Source: Bacteroidota bacterium
GTDB lineage: Bacteria > Bacteroidota > Bacteroidia > Chitinophagales > Chitinophagaceae
Reading direction: 5' to 3'
NCBI GenBank assembly: GCA_023416995.1
Contig: JAEZGI010000044.1
Coordinates: 1-64,000, forward strand
Length of the DNA: 64,000 nt
Shown: in pieces, positions 8,626-17,916 of the stretch
Layout of the letters: each line of letters starts with the position of its first letter
How positions within the stretch are numbered: position 1 is the first letter of the stretch
The notes under the pieces: generated by a model
Seen by the model: only the letters and a program-made list of their open reading frames with translations
What the model was told of the DNA's origin: nothing
Databases searched by the model: none
Program-made: the position numbers and the translations under genes

Positions 8626-11600
8626 ATGAAAATCATCGGACCTCCGCGGTTACTGAACCCTTCAATTCTCCTTTTTCTTTGTTTCCTCTTTTCAACAATC
8701 AAGATCTTTTCTCAAACTGGTACACCTATCACTGGTAAAACACTTGCAGGCAAGAGCCGTAGTCCATTACAGGGTGCCACAGTACAGATAGCAGGCAGTA
8801 CCAACACTGTTGTAACGGGCAACCAGGGCGAGTTCCGCATCATTACTTACAAACCGCTACCTGTAACGCTGGTAATTACATACACAGGGTATTCACCTAA
8901 GGAAATCGAGATAACTGATGCCAACCCCGTAGAAGTTTTATTAGAAGAGGCGCCGGCCGAATTATCTGATGTCGTTGTGGTGGGTTATGGTACCCAACGC
9001 AGAAGTGAACTATCAGGTTCCGTAGCAAAGATTGCCGGGCGGGATGTAACAAAAATACCCGTTGCCAGTTTCGATGCCCAGTTGCAGGGAAAAGCTTCGG
9101 GTCTGCAGATCATCTCCAATTCCGGTGTTCCCGGCGAGGGTGTTTTTGTACGGGTAAGAGGTACAACTTCCATTAACTCGAGCAGTGATCCCCTGTATGT
9201 GATTGACGGGGTATTTCTAAACAATACAAGTCTTCAAAGCACAAATCTTGGTGGCCGCGTTACTTCACCCATTGCAGACATTAATCCGGCCGACATTGAA
9301 AGTATTGAAGTGTTGAAAGACGCTTCTGCAACCGCTATTTATGGGTCAAGAGGTGCTAACGGAGTTGTGATTGTTACCACGAAAAAAGGAACATACGGAT
9401 CGACGCCAAAAATCACCCTCGATGTTGCGAATGGTTGGGTGCAGGCAGACAAATCAACATTACCAAAACTGGCAAGCGGTCCTGAAAGCGCTATGCTTGC
9501 CAATGAATACTGGATCAACTCTGGTATAGACCGGCCATCACTCAACCAGACTTTTGCCAACCGTCCTTTCCGCCCGGTTGCTGAAGGAGGAAACGGTTTA
9601 CCGGAAGAGCAACCCACTGTTGACCGTATCGGTGACTTACTGCGCAAAGGTTATCTGCAGGATTATAACCTCTCAATACAAGGTGGAACAAACACATCAA
9701 GATATTATTTTGGTGCAGGTTTTACCGACCAGGATGCGCTCATGAAAGTGATCAATTTTTCAAGGGCAAGTCTCAAATTTAATTTTGATCAGAAACTATC
9801 TGACCGGATAAGTTTCGGACTAACTAATAACCTTACCCGTAGTCAACGTAACCAGGCAAGAACCGGCGATGGCCCCCAGGTAAGCTTATGGAATTCGGCT
9901 GTTTCTGCCGCGACCTATACTCCAAAATATGCGCAGGACGGCACTTCGGTGGGATCGGATAATACCTACATCTTAATGGAGAATTATGATGTGAAAACCA
10001 TCAGTCTCCGGTATATCGGAAGTGTTTATGGGGAAGCGCAGATAGCAAAGGGACTAAAATTCAGAACAAGTTTCAGCCTGGATTACAATCATTACGATGA
10101 ATGGCAATACTGGAACTCGAAAACCAGTATTGGTAAGGCTTCAAATGGTGAAGCAGTTTCTGCAATCACCCAAAATACTACCTGGATCAACGAACAGACA
10201 TTATCGTATGCAACCGGGCTCAATGATCATAACATTAATCTGCTTGCCGGTAATACCGTACAAGGAAATACAATTGCCTCAACTTATGCAAATGGTAAGG
10301 GCTTTGCAAATGATAATTATAAACTGATATCTTCAGCCTCTACTCAAACTTCATCACAAGGCTGGAGCAAATACACCCTCACTTCTTTTTTTGGCCGTGC
10401 AGGATACAACTATCAGAAAAAATATTTTGTTGAGGCTACACTCAGAGCAGATGCCTCTTCAAAGTTTGGTGCTAATAACCGTTGGGGATATTTCCCGGCT
10501 TTCTCTGCGGCCTGGCGGGCATCAGAAGAGCATTTCCTGAAGGATGTTTCATGGTTATCTGATCTTAAGATCCGCGCCTCTTATGGTATTACCGGCAACC
10601 AGGCAGGCATTGATGAGTTTGCATCAAAAGGTCTTTGGTCGGGCGGGAGCAGCTATGCAGATGTAGTAGGCACACCTTTGCCAGGCATAGGCCCTGCACA
10701 ATTGGGCAATGATGATCTCAAGTGGGAAAAGACAGCCCAAACCAATATTGGTATTGATCTGGGTTTGCTGGATAACCGTATCAGCATCACCGCTGATTAT
10801 TATAAGAAATACACTACAGATCTTCTTCTGCAACAACCGATCCCATCTTCTTCGGGTTTTTCAACCTATTGGGCCAATGTTGGCGAGATCACCAACAAAG
10901 GTTACGAAGTAAACATCAACACCATCAACGTTGATCGTAAAGATTTCCGATGGACAACAAACCTCAATTTTTCGGGTAACCGTAACCGTATTGAAAAACT
11001 TCCCACTCAGCTTACCCGCTATACACGCGATTGGGTGATTATGAAGGAAGGATATTCGATGAACTCTTTCTGGTTGTACAAACAGATTGGTGTCGATCCC
11101 GCAAATGGTAGGGTAATTTTTGAAGGACAGGATGAGAATGGCGCTGTGACTGCGGAAGACAGACAGATCTACAAAAATTTCTATCCGCGTGTTTATGGAG
11201 GTCTTACTAACAATTTTACGTTTGGCAATATTGATCTTGGTATCACATTTTCTTTCCAGGAGGGCAATTATTCATTAAATCTTCAACGCTATTTCCGCGA
11301 GCGTAATCCTCTCAGTGGCGGCGTGTTCTCAAAAGTGCTTGATCGTTGGCAAAAACCCGGTGACATAACAGATGTCCCAAGACTCACATCCGTCGGAAAC
11401 AATTATACAATTGATCAAAACAGTCGCTACCTGGAAGATGCATCCTTTATTCGCCTAAAACAATTGACGGTGGGTTACAAAATACCGCAGTCGATTGTGA
11501 GCCGGGTAAAACTTTCTGGAGCCAGGTTGTACTTCGTTGGCTCGAATCTTAAACTATGGACGAAATACGACGGGGATCCTGAGTCGAATGTTACCTCTGA

Positions 11601-11682
11601 TCCAACAGCACAGGGCATCGGCTCATTTGGTACGCCGCCACAACCAATAGGTTTCCAGTTTGGCTTGAACGTTACTTTCTAA
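8626..11682 (+). CDS. SusC/RagA-family TonB-dependent outer-membrane transporter
   Basis: The protein has 1018 residues. A signal peptide (ending near KIFSQ) is followed by a carboxypeptidase-regulatory-like domain (ITGKTLAGKSRSPLQGATV), the DVVVVGYGTQRR segment that opens the plug, and a plug domain with the hallmark SIEVLKDASATAIYGSRGAN. The 22-strand barrel ends in FQFGLNVTF with the terminal aromatic residue needed for barrel assembly. It lacks an STN domain, so it is not expected to signal to an anti-sigma factor. SusD follows 20 bases downstream. The ligand cannot be told from sequence. The downstream DoxX-like, rhodanese and exporter genes are unlike a polysaccharide locus because no glycosidase is present. 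Confidence 0.95.
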   Translation: MKIIGPPRLLNPSILLFLCFLFSTIKIFSQTGTPITGKTLAGKSRSPLQGATVQIAGSTNTVVTGNQGEFRIITYKPLPVTLVITYTGYSPKEIEITDANPVEVLLEEAPAELSDVVVVGYGTQRRSELSGSVAKIAGRDVTKIPVASFDAQLQGKASGLQIISNSGVPGEGVFVRVRGTTSINSSSDPLYVIDGVFLNNTSLQSTNLGGRVTSPIADINPADIESIEVLKDASATAIYGSRGANGVVIVTTKKGTYGSTPKITLDVANGWVQADKSTLPKLASGPESAMLANEYWINSGIDRPSLNQTFANRPFRPVAEGGNGLPEEQPTVDRIGDLLRKGYLQDYNLSIQGGTNTSRYYFGAGFTDQDALMKVINFSRASLKFNFDQKLSDRISFGLTNNLTRSQRNQARTGDGPQVSLWNSAVSAATYTPKYAQDGTSVGSDNTYILMENYDVKTISLRYIGSVYGEAQIAKGLKFRTSFSLDYNHYDEWQYWNSKTSIGKASNGEAVSAITQNTTWINEQTLSYATGLNDHNINLLAGNTVQGNTIASTYANGKGFANDNYKLISSASTQTSSQGWSKYTLTSFFGRAGYNYQKKYFVEATLRADASSKFGANNRWGYFPAFSAAWRASEEHFLKDVSWLSDLKIRASYGITGNQAGIDEFASKGLWSGGSSYADVVGTPLPGIGPAQLGNDDLKWEKTAQTNIGIDLGLLDNRISITADYYKKYTTDLLLQQPIPSSSGFSTYWANVGEITNKGYEVNINTINVDRKDFRWTTNLNFSGNRNRIEKLPTQLTRYTRDWVIMKEGYSMNSFWLYKQIGVDPANGRVIFEGQDENGAVTAEDRQIYKNFYPRVYGGLTNNFTFGNIDLGITFSFQEGNYSLNLQRYFRERNPLSGGVFSKVLDRWQKPGDITDVPRLTSVGNNYTIDQNSRYLEDASFIRLKQLTVGYKIPQSIVSRVKLSGARLYFVGSNLKLWTKYDGDPESNVTSDPTAQGIGSFGTPPQPIGFQFGLNVTF

Positions 11683-11702
11683 AGGCTATTAATTCTAAAA
11701 AG

Positions 11703-13067
11703 ATGAAATCAATATATTCTGTATTTGCAATTTTTGCTTCGGTCATTTTTACTTCGTGTGAAAAATTTCTGGATGTTGAACCAAAAGAACTAACATCCGA
11801 CCAGATAACCATCACTGACGAAAACTCGGCTAAGACTGCAGTGAGAGGGCTTTACAACCAGCTTGGATCTAACGGTTATTATGGTTATACATTCCAGACA
11901 CTTGGATTTTTTTCCGGTGATAATATACAATATGTAGGTTCCCAAACAGTCAATCAGCAGCTAACCAATCATGATGTGAAGTCTGATCTTGGTGCGGTAT
12001 CTACAGCATGGACCGCCATTTATAATACTATCAACCGGGCCAATAATGTACTAAGTAAGGTGCCGGCTATTCCGTTGACCACTTCGTTCACGGAAGCAGT
12101 AAAAAATCAATTACTAGGTGAAGCGCATTTTGTACGTGCGCTTGCATATTTCGATCTTGCGCGAACCTGGGGCGGCGTTCAGCTTGTACTTGAGCCCACA
12201 TCTTCAGCTGCCGGGCGTAACGATATCAAAAGAAGCACACTTGCAGAAACATACAGCCAGGTGCTTGCCGATCTTACAAAAGCAGAAGTTTTGTTGCCGG
12301 AAACTGTGAATCGCATCAGGGCGACCAAAAAAACAGTGTGGGCCTTAAGAGCGCGTTTTCATTTGTACCAGCAACAATGGGCAGAGGCAGAAACATATGC
12401 TACGAAGATAATTACTGATGTAACGAATTATCAGTTGCGTAGTCCCTGGTCATCTTTTTTTGCAAACAATGCCCAGGGAACACCCGAATCAGTACTGGAG
12501 TTGTATTATACAACAACCGTCACCAACAACCAGGCGAGTCAGTGGCAGCCAGCTACAAAAGGTGGAGTGGGCTGGATCAAGCCAACCAGTGCACTTGTGT
12601 CGTTGCTGACTGATCCGGAGGTTGGTGGTGACAGAAACGCCTTGATACAACGCGTTGTTATCAACGGTGTGGAGAACTGGTTCGGAAACCTTTACTACCG
12701 CACTAACGGAACTGACCCCGCGTACCTGATCCGGGTTGCTGAACTGTATCTTATCAGGTCAGAGGCGAGGGCACAGTTAAATAATTTAAGTGGGGCGATC
12801 GAAGACGTAACAGCTATCAGGCAAAGGGCCGGTATTGATGAAGCTATTCCCGATAACATCAGGAAAAACGATTTGCTGTTGATTATAGAGAATGAGAACA
12901 GGCTTGAGTTTGCTCTGGAGAACCATCGTTGGTACGACCTTGTGCGCACCAATCGGGCCGCGACTGTGTTAGGTATATCGGATCCCAACAAATTCTTACT
13001 TCCCATTCCGTTCAGCGAGACCATCGTCGATAAACAATTGGAACAAAATCCGGGATACGGTCAATAA
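11703..13067 (+). CDS. SusD/RagB-family surface lipoprotein
   Basis: The protein has 454 residues and a lipoprotein signal ending in the lipobox FTSC. It then shows the usual N-terminal CEKFLDVEPKE segment, helical TPR-like repeats (AHFVRALAYFDLARTWGGV is the family hallmark), and the C-terminal RLEFALENHRWYDLVRTNRA helix. It caps the SusC partner 20 bases upstream and delivers the substrate to it. It belongs to the same branch as the SusD proteins at 26610 and 34295, not to the one at 46579. Confidence 0.95.
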   Translation: MKSIYSVFAIFASVIFTSCEKFLDVEPKELTSDQITITDENSAKTAVRGLYNQLGSNGYYGYTFQTLGFFSGDNIQYVGSQTVNQQLTNHDVKSDLGAVSTAWTAIYNTINRANNVLSKVPAIPLTTSFTEAVKNQLLGEAHFVRALAYFDLARTWGGVQLVLEPTSSAAGRNDIKRSTLAETYSQVLADLTKAEVLLPETVNRIRATKKTVWALRARFHLYQQQWAEAETYATKIITDVTNYQLRSPWSSFFANNAQGTPESVLELYYTTTVTNNQASQWQPATKGGVGWIKPTSALVSLLTDPEVGGDRNALIQRVVINGVENWFGNLYYRTNGTDPAYLIRVAELYLIRSEARAQLNNLSGAIEDVTAIRQRAGIDEAIPDNIRKNDLLLIIENENRLEFALENHRWYDLVRTNRAATVLGISDPNKFLLPIPFSETIVDKQLEQNPGYGQ

Positions 13068-13090
13068 TGAACCTCATATAATCTTTTTCA

Positions 13091-14428
13091 ATGAGCAGGA
13101 TTTTCATTCACAAAGATGTCACATCGCCATGGACACGAACCGAATTGATCCTTTTTCGTTTTGGTTTTCTTTTTATCGCGCTGCTGACCATACCGTTTTA
13201 CAAATCTTATTATAGTAATATTTTTTCTATCAACCCGCTTGATCTTTCTTTCCAGGATTTGTTCCAGGTTAGTCATCATGTACCTGGAATAGGATGGTTC
13301 GATAATTCAGCAAGTTCATTTAGCGGATGGCTTGCTGCAGCGACGATAGCACTGGCTGGAACCATAATATGGACCATAGCCGACCGCGGCGCGGGCAACT
13401 ACGACCGTTTGTATTACTGGACCCGGGCCGCCTTAAGATACCGGCTGGCCGGAGGTATCATAGCGTATGGTTTATTATTACTGTTCCCTGTGTTGATGCC
13501 TTCACCGGCTTTGAGTGATCTTCATACCGCTTACGGTGATTTTCTGCCCTGGAAGATTTATTATCATTCAACAGCAGTGGCCTCAGCAGGCTACCGGCAA
13601 ACAATAGGCTTTTTTGAAATATTAGGTGGTTTGTTTTTGTTGAGAAGACGTACAGTAGTGTTTGGTGCTATCATCATAATGTTTATCCTCGTGAACGTGG
13701 TTCTCGCAAACTTTGCTTATGATATTGGCGAACATCTTTACAGTACCTACCTGTTGCTGCTGTCGGCAGTTTTGCTGGCCCACGATCTGCCTCGTTTATA
13801 TACTTTGATCGTATTAAGAACAAAAACAACGGCTGATCGCATCAGCCTTCAGTTCAGCAAAAACGAAAGGATCTTCAAAAACATTGTTCGTGTTTCGTTT
13901 GGCCTGTTTACAGTAGTGTTTGTTGGGTTACTTGTGACAACCTATACCGGTAGCAACTGGCCCTATCCGGATAAACCTGGTCTTACAAATGCAGCAGGTT
14001 ATTACAATGTACGTTTCTTTAAAATAAACGATACCATTCTTCCATATTCTGAAACAGATCCTGTGAGATGGCAGGATGTGGTATTTGAAAAATGGAACGT
14101 GTTAAGCGTGCGTACCAGTAAACCCTATCCACCGGTTACAGCGGCCCCCCAGATCATTGCAACGGCCAATACGCACCTGGATTATGGATCCATTGGCAAT
14201 GGCGGGAGAAATTTTTACCGGTACGAACTGTCGGGTGACCACCTCGATCTGTACAGTCAATATGATAGCACAGATAAATTAAGGTTTGTGGTTCAAAGAC
14301 CGGATGCTGCCACGATCATTTTAAACGGCCGAAGCATTGCAGGTGATAGTTTATCAATCACTTTGGACAAAATCAATAAAGAATACCTGCTGCATAAGGG
14401 AAGAAGAAAACCAATTTCAATTTATTAA
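13091..14428 (+). CDS. DoxX-like multi-spanning membrane protein with C-terminal domain (first paralog)
   Basis: The protein has 445 residues. About seven membrane helices are visible (roughly 19-38, 79-98, 118-137, 166-184, 187-207, 215-233, 268-290). The stretch with GFFEILGGLFLLRRR and the following helix resembles the DoxX fold. A soluble tail of about 150 residues follows the last helix and carries PGLTNAAGYYNV and RWQDVVFEKW. The next gene is a paralog with the same helix order and tail motifs. DoxX-type proteins are linked to thiosulfate:quinone oxidoreductase (DoxD/DoxA) in some organisms. The nearby rhodanese makes a sulfur or redox role conceivable, but this is inference. It starts 23 bases after SusD and is probably in the same operon. 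Confidence 0.65.
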   Translation: MSRIFIHKDVTSPWTRTELILFRFGFLFIALLTIPFYKSYYSNIFSINPLDLSFQDLFQVSHHVPGIGWFDNSASSFSGWLAAATIALAGTIIWTIADRGAGNYDRLYYWTRAALRYRLAGGIIAYGLLLLFPVLMPSPALSDLHTAYGDFLPWKIYYHSTAVASAGYRQTIGFFEILGGLFLLRRRTVVFGAIIIMFILVNVVLANFAYDIGEHLYSTYLLLLSAVLLAHDLPRLYTLIVLRTKTTADRISLQFSKNERIFKNIVRVSFGLFTVVFVGLLVTTYTGSNWPYPDKPGLTNAAGYYNVRFFKINDTILPYSETDPVRWQDVVFEKWNVLSVRTSKPYPPVTAAPQIIATANTHLDYGSIGNGGRNFYRYELSGDHLDLYSQYDSTDKLRFVVQRPDAATIILNGRSIAGDSLSITLDKINKEYLLHKGRRKPISIY

Positions 14429-14438
14429 TCATATAGCT

Positions 14439-15881
14439 ATGTTACTTACTGCCCCTGGTGTTAAACGCGAAAAGAAGTTGGTATTAAAACCGGGTTCCGA
14501 GGTATGGACATCATCCGAAAAATTTTGGTTCAGAGTTTTGTTCCTTTTTGTGATACTGCTGGTGATACCGTATGAAACCAATTTTTATGTCCGGCTTTTT
14601 AACAGCCGTTCATTTTTCTGGTACCTTTCTTCGCTCGCGGGTTATCGCCCTAATTTTTATACACTACAGACCGAAAGCGGCCGCTGGGGCCTTGGTTCAT
14701 ACCTCAACTGGGCGATAGCTGGAGGAATCGCTTTGACCGGCGCCATCATCTGGACGCTCGTCGCCCGTAAAACCGAACGTCACCGCACAAACTATAATGT
14801 GTTGTATTACTGGACGCGTGTAGTTATGCGCTATAGAATTGCTGTTGGTCTGATTGCGTTTGGTTTTTTAAAGGTATACCCGATGCAGATGCCTTATCCA
14901 TCTTTATCAAACCTGCTGACTGATCTTGGTGACTACAATACTTATAAAATTTATTGGCAGCATGTCGGTATCGCCATCTGGTATGAGATACTATTAGGAT
15001 GGGTTGAAGTGATCGGCGGGATATTGATGTTTTTCCGTGCCACCACATTTATCGGCGCACTTATCAACGCAGGTGTTTTGTACAATATAGCACACGCAAA
15101 CCTGGGATATGATGGCGGGGTACATGTGTATAGTTCGTTTTTTGTGTTGTTTTCGCTGATACTGTTGATACCTTATGTAATAGATTTGTACCGTTTGTTT
15201 GTTGAGCAAAGGGATGTGATGCCAAGACGTTATGTGCCGGCATTTAATTCCGCGGGCAAACGGCTGTTTTATTATGCAACCAAGGCGACTGTCATTATCT
15301 TATTCACCCTCGTTTATGGCTTACTGAGACATGATGTTCACTACAATGAAAAGTATTTAAAAGAACCGGTGAATCCAGGATTATCGAATGCTGCCGGTAT
15401 CTATAACGTGAGTGAGTTTAAACTGAATGGAACCGTGTTGCCTTATAATCCACTTGATTCAATTCGTTGGCAGAATGTTGTTTTTGAAAACTGGGGAACG
15501 ATGATATACAAAGTCAATAAAGCTTTCCCGGTTTCACTGAATAACGGCACACCTAATTTGCAAAACCTGCAAAGAAGTTATGAATTGGCTGGCATAGCCG
15601 GAGGACGCAGATTTTTGTATTATGAAGCTGATACAGTCAGTCAGGTTCTTTACCTGAAAGACAAGGCGCAAAAAAGGGGTGGGGATGAAGAAAGTGCGCG
15701 TGGAACCGTTCCTGCAAAAAAACAAAAGCCTGAAGAGCCATTGTTTTCGTGGCGTTATGAGCGGGCAGGGAGCGACCGTATTATTATCCGTGGCCGTCTT
15801 GAAAATAAAGATTCGATAGATGTAGTGTTGGATCGTGTGCAACGAAAATTTGCCATCCAGACTAATCGTATCCGGTACTAA
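14439..15881 (+). CDS. DoxX-like multi-spanning membrane protein with C-terminal domain (second paralog)
   Basis: The protein has 480 residues from the ATG at 14439, which follows the stop of the first paralog. A longer in-frame start (14337) would overlap that gene by 90 bases and is rejected. Helices and tail match the first paralog: YYWTRVVMRYRIAVGLIAFG, EVIGGILMFFRATTFIGAL, then PGLSNAAGIYNV and RWQNVVFENWG. A Lys/Glu-rich insertion near 420-445 (KAQKRGGDEESARG, AKKQKPEEP) is absent from the first copy. The tandem arrangement suggests a heterodimer of diverged subunits, but this is not shown. Confidence 0.65.
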   Translation: MLLTAPGVKREKKLVLKPGSEVWTSSEKFWFRVLFLFVILLVIPYETNFYVRLFNSRSFFWYLSSLAGYRPNFYTLQTESGRWGLGSYLNWAIAGGIALTGAIIWTLVARKTERHRTNYNVLYYWTRVVMRYRIAVGLIAFGFLKVYPMQMPYPSLSNLLTDLGDYNTYKIYWQHVGIAIWYEILLGWVEVIGGILMFFRATTFIGALINAGVLYNIAHANLGYDGGVHVYSSFFVLFSLILLIPYVIDLYRLFVEQRDVMPRRYVPAFNSAGKRLFYYATKATVIILFTLVYGLLRHDVHYNEKYLKEPVNPGLSNAAGIYNVSEFKLNGTVLPYNPLDSIRWQNVVFENWGTMIYKVNKAFPVSLNNGTPNLQNLQRSYELAGIAGGRRFLYYEADTVSQVLYLKDKAQKRGGDEESARGTVPAKKQKPEEPLFSWRYERAGSDRIIIRGRLENKDSIDVVLDRVQRKFAIQTNRIRY

Positions 15882-15902
15882 TTTTATAGATATCATTGCA
15901 TC

Positions 15903-16670
15903 ATGAAAAGAATTCTGTTAGTCGTTATCAGCATCGCTTTTTTCGGAGTTCAACTTCGCGCTACGCCAACAACAGTTACCGTTCGTGCACGTGCGAAAGA
16001 TGCAAAATTTATTGGCACCGGTATGGGTGGGGCTTATGTTGTTATCAGGAACGTCCTGACGGGTGAGGTGGTCGCAAAAGGTATTACGAGTGGTAATTCA
16101 GGTGATACCCGGTTGCTGTTGCAGTTGCCTGTCAAAAGGCACCAGGCGCTCACTGATCAGGAAACAGCTAAATTTGTGACAACTATTGACCTTGCTGAGC
16201 CGTTATATGTAGAGATTGAAGTTTCAGCCCCCGTCACCAGGAAAAATGCAACAGTTAAGGGTTCGGTGCAGATGTGGCTGATACCCGGAAAACATATCGG
16301 TGGTGATGGAGTGATTGTTGAGTTGCCAGGTTTAATAGTGGATCTGTTACAGCCTACAACTCACCAGGTAATTCCGGTTGGTTCAGGACAGAATATCCAA
16401 CTGGTGTTCAGGACAAGTGTTACAATGTTGTGCGGGTGTACCATTACCAAAGGAGGCACCTGGGACGCGGATGGCATTGAGGTGGGGGCTATTATAAAAA
16501 AGGATGGAAAAGAAATTGAGAAGATCAGTATGAGGTTAACAGATACCGCGAATATATTTGAAGGCGTTTTAAAATCTGCGTCAAAAGGTTTGTACCAGAT
16601 TACGGTTTATGCGTTTCAACCTATTACAGGAAACACCGGTGTGGATCATACTAATTTTGTGATACAATGA
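15903..16670 (+). CDS. Secreted protein of unknown function with a Cys-Gly-Cys motif
   Basis: The protein has 255 residues and a signal peptide ending near QLRA/TP. The mature part is beta-rich, with two likely beta-sandwich halves (about 21-140 and 145-255). The second half contains TMLCGCTITKGGTWD, in which the two cysteines could bind a metal or form a redox pair. I do not recognise a family. It starts 21 bases after the second DoxX-like gene and probably belongs to the same SusCD operon. A periplasmic partner of the DoxX-like tails is a reasonable guess. Confidence 0.7.
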   Translation: MKRILLVVISIAFFGVQLRATPTTVTVRARAKDAKFIGTGMGGAYVVIRNVLTGEVVAKGITSGNSGDTRLLLQLPVKRHQALTDQETAKFVTTIDLAEPLYVEIEVSAPVTRKNATVKGSVQMWLIPGKHIGGDGVIVELPGLIVDLLQPTTHQVIPVGSGQNIQLVFRTSVTMLCGCTITKGGTWDADGIEVGAIIKKDGKEIEKISMRLTDTANIFEGVLKSASKGLYQITVYAFQPITGNTGVDHTNFVIQ

Positions 16671-16771
16671 CGAACGGGATCCGAAGGAATCAATTACAGA
16701 CAAGGAACCGGATTAAAACAAAGGTTTAAACACAATAGGAAATAATTTAACAGCAACTTAAAAATTTGATC

Positions 16772-17155
16772 ATGAAAAAAATATTGTATTTCGTTGTATC
16801 GCTTTTCATATCGGGAGCCGCATTTACACAGGATAAAAAAGCAGTTTCAGCGGCTGAGTTTGAAAAAGCCATTGATGACGATAAGGGAACTCTTATCGAC
16901 GTCAGGAGACCTGAAGAGTTTAAAGAAGGTCATATCAAGGGTGCCCTAAACGCTAACTGGCAGAATATCGAAGAGTTTAAATCTAAAACCGCAAAACTCG
17001 ACAAAACCAAACCAGTATATCTTTATTGCCTGGCCGGTGTGAGGAGTGAGAAGGCTGCAGACTATTTACTGAAAAGCGGATTTAAACAGGTTATAGGTTT
17101 AGACGGTGGCATTAAGGCATGGAAAGATGCGAAGAAGCCCTTAGTGAAACCATAA
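16772..17155 (+). CDS. Secreted rhodanese-domain protein
   Basis: The protein has 127 residues from the ATG at 16772; another ATG lies two codons upstream. A short signal peptide (MKKILYFVVSLFISGAAFTQ) is followed by one rhodanese domain. The domain shows LIDVRRPEEFKEGHIKGA and the active-site loop CLAGVR with catalytic C86. Rhodaneses of this size transfer sulfane sulfur from thiosulfate or persulfides; export places this one in the periplasm. It sits 101 bases after the secreted unknown protein and may have its own promoter. With the DoxX-like pair it is the main hint that this locus handles sulfur compounds. Confidence 0.9.
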   Translation: MKKILYFVVSLFISGAAFTQDKKAVSAAEFEKAIDDDKGTLIDVRRPEEFKEGHIKGALNANWQNIEEFKSKTAKLDKTKPVYLYCLAGVRSEKAADYLLKSGFKQVIGLDGGIKAWKDAKKPLVKP

Positions 17156-17198
17156 TGTATAATAAATACTGTCGGCCGATTTACCAACGAGAATCATT

Positions 17199-17822
17199 GT
17201 GAACATTTTTATTTCTTACGCTTTTAGTTTTTTGGGTTCGCTAACACCAGGTACGGTTAATCTGAGTGTGCTACAGTCCGGGCTCGATCACAAAGCATCG
17301 GTAGCTATACGCATGGCTGCGGCTGCGGCAATGGTTGAATACTTTTATGCATGGATCGCAGTCAGGTTCGAAATGCTTATCACCAGCAGTCCTTTGATTG
17401 TTTCCAATATGCAACTAATAACCGCTATTGTAATGACTACGCTGGGTATACTGACTATTGTGAACTCATCGGGACCGGGTAAGCTGAAAGAGTCGTCGCA
17501 ACCCAATGGTTTTGTTAAGGGATTGCTTTTAGGTATACTTAATCCACTTGCAATTCCATACTGGACGGGAGCGACTGCGTATTTCAAAAGCCAGGGCTGG
17601 ATAGATCTTACAACTTCTTTTGGTTTGCATTCGTATTTGTTGGGTGTATCACTTGGGGTGTTTACTTTGCTTGTGCTTGTTGCTTATGGTGCCAGGCGCC
17701 TGGCCAGGGTGATGCTGAACAGCAAATCGATTGTAAGAAAGATACCGGGATTTCTCCTGTTAGGACTGGGTTTATTTGCGTTTACAAAATATTTCATTGG
17801 AGTATACTCAGTGAGTGCCTGA
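17199..17822 (+). CDS. LysE/RhtB-type membrane exporter
   Basis: The protein has 207 residues and about six membrane helices (roughly 1-20, 33-55, 63-87, 105-122, 143-163, 180-202). The N-terminal FLGSLTPGTVNLSVLQ and the mid-protein GLLLGILNPLAIPYW fit the LysE superfamily, which exports amino acids and other small molecules. Translation appears to start at GTG (17199). The substrate is unknown. It follows the rhodanese by 43 bases on the same strand. Confidence 0.8.
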   Translation: MNIFISYAFSFLGSLTPGTVNLSVLQSGLDHKASVAIRMAAAAAMVEYFYAWIAVRFEMLITSSPLIVSNMQLITAIVMTTLGILTIVNSSGPGKLKESSQPNGFVKGLLLGILNPLAIPYWTGATAYFKSQGWIDLTTSFGLHSYLLGVSLGVFTLLVLVAYGARRLARVMLNSKSIVRKIPGFLLLGLGLFAFTKYFIGVYSVSA

Positions 17823-17916
17823 TCGGGTGGTTCGCACGGGTGTTGCTCACTATAAGCCCCATAAAAAATCACCGTAGGCTTCAGGCAGTTGATCTGCCGG
17901 GATGGAAATTATACAA

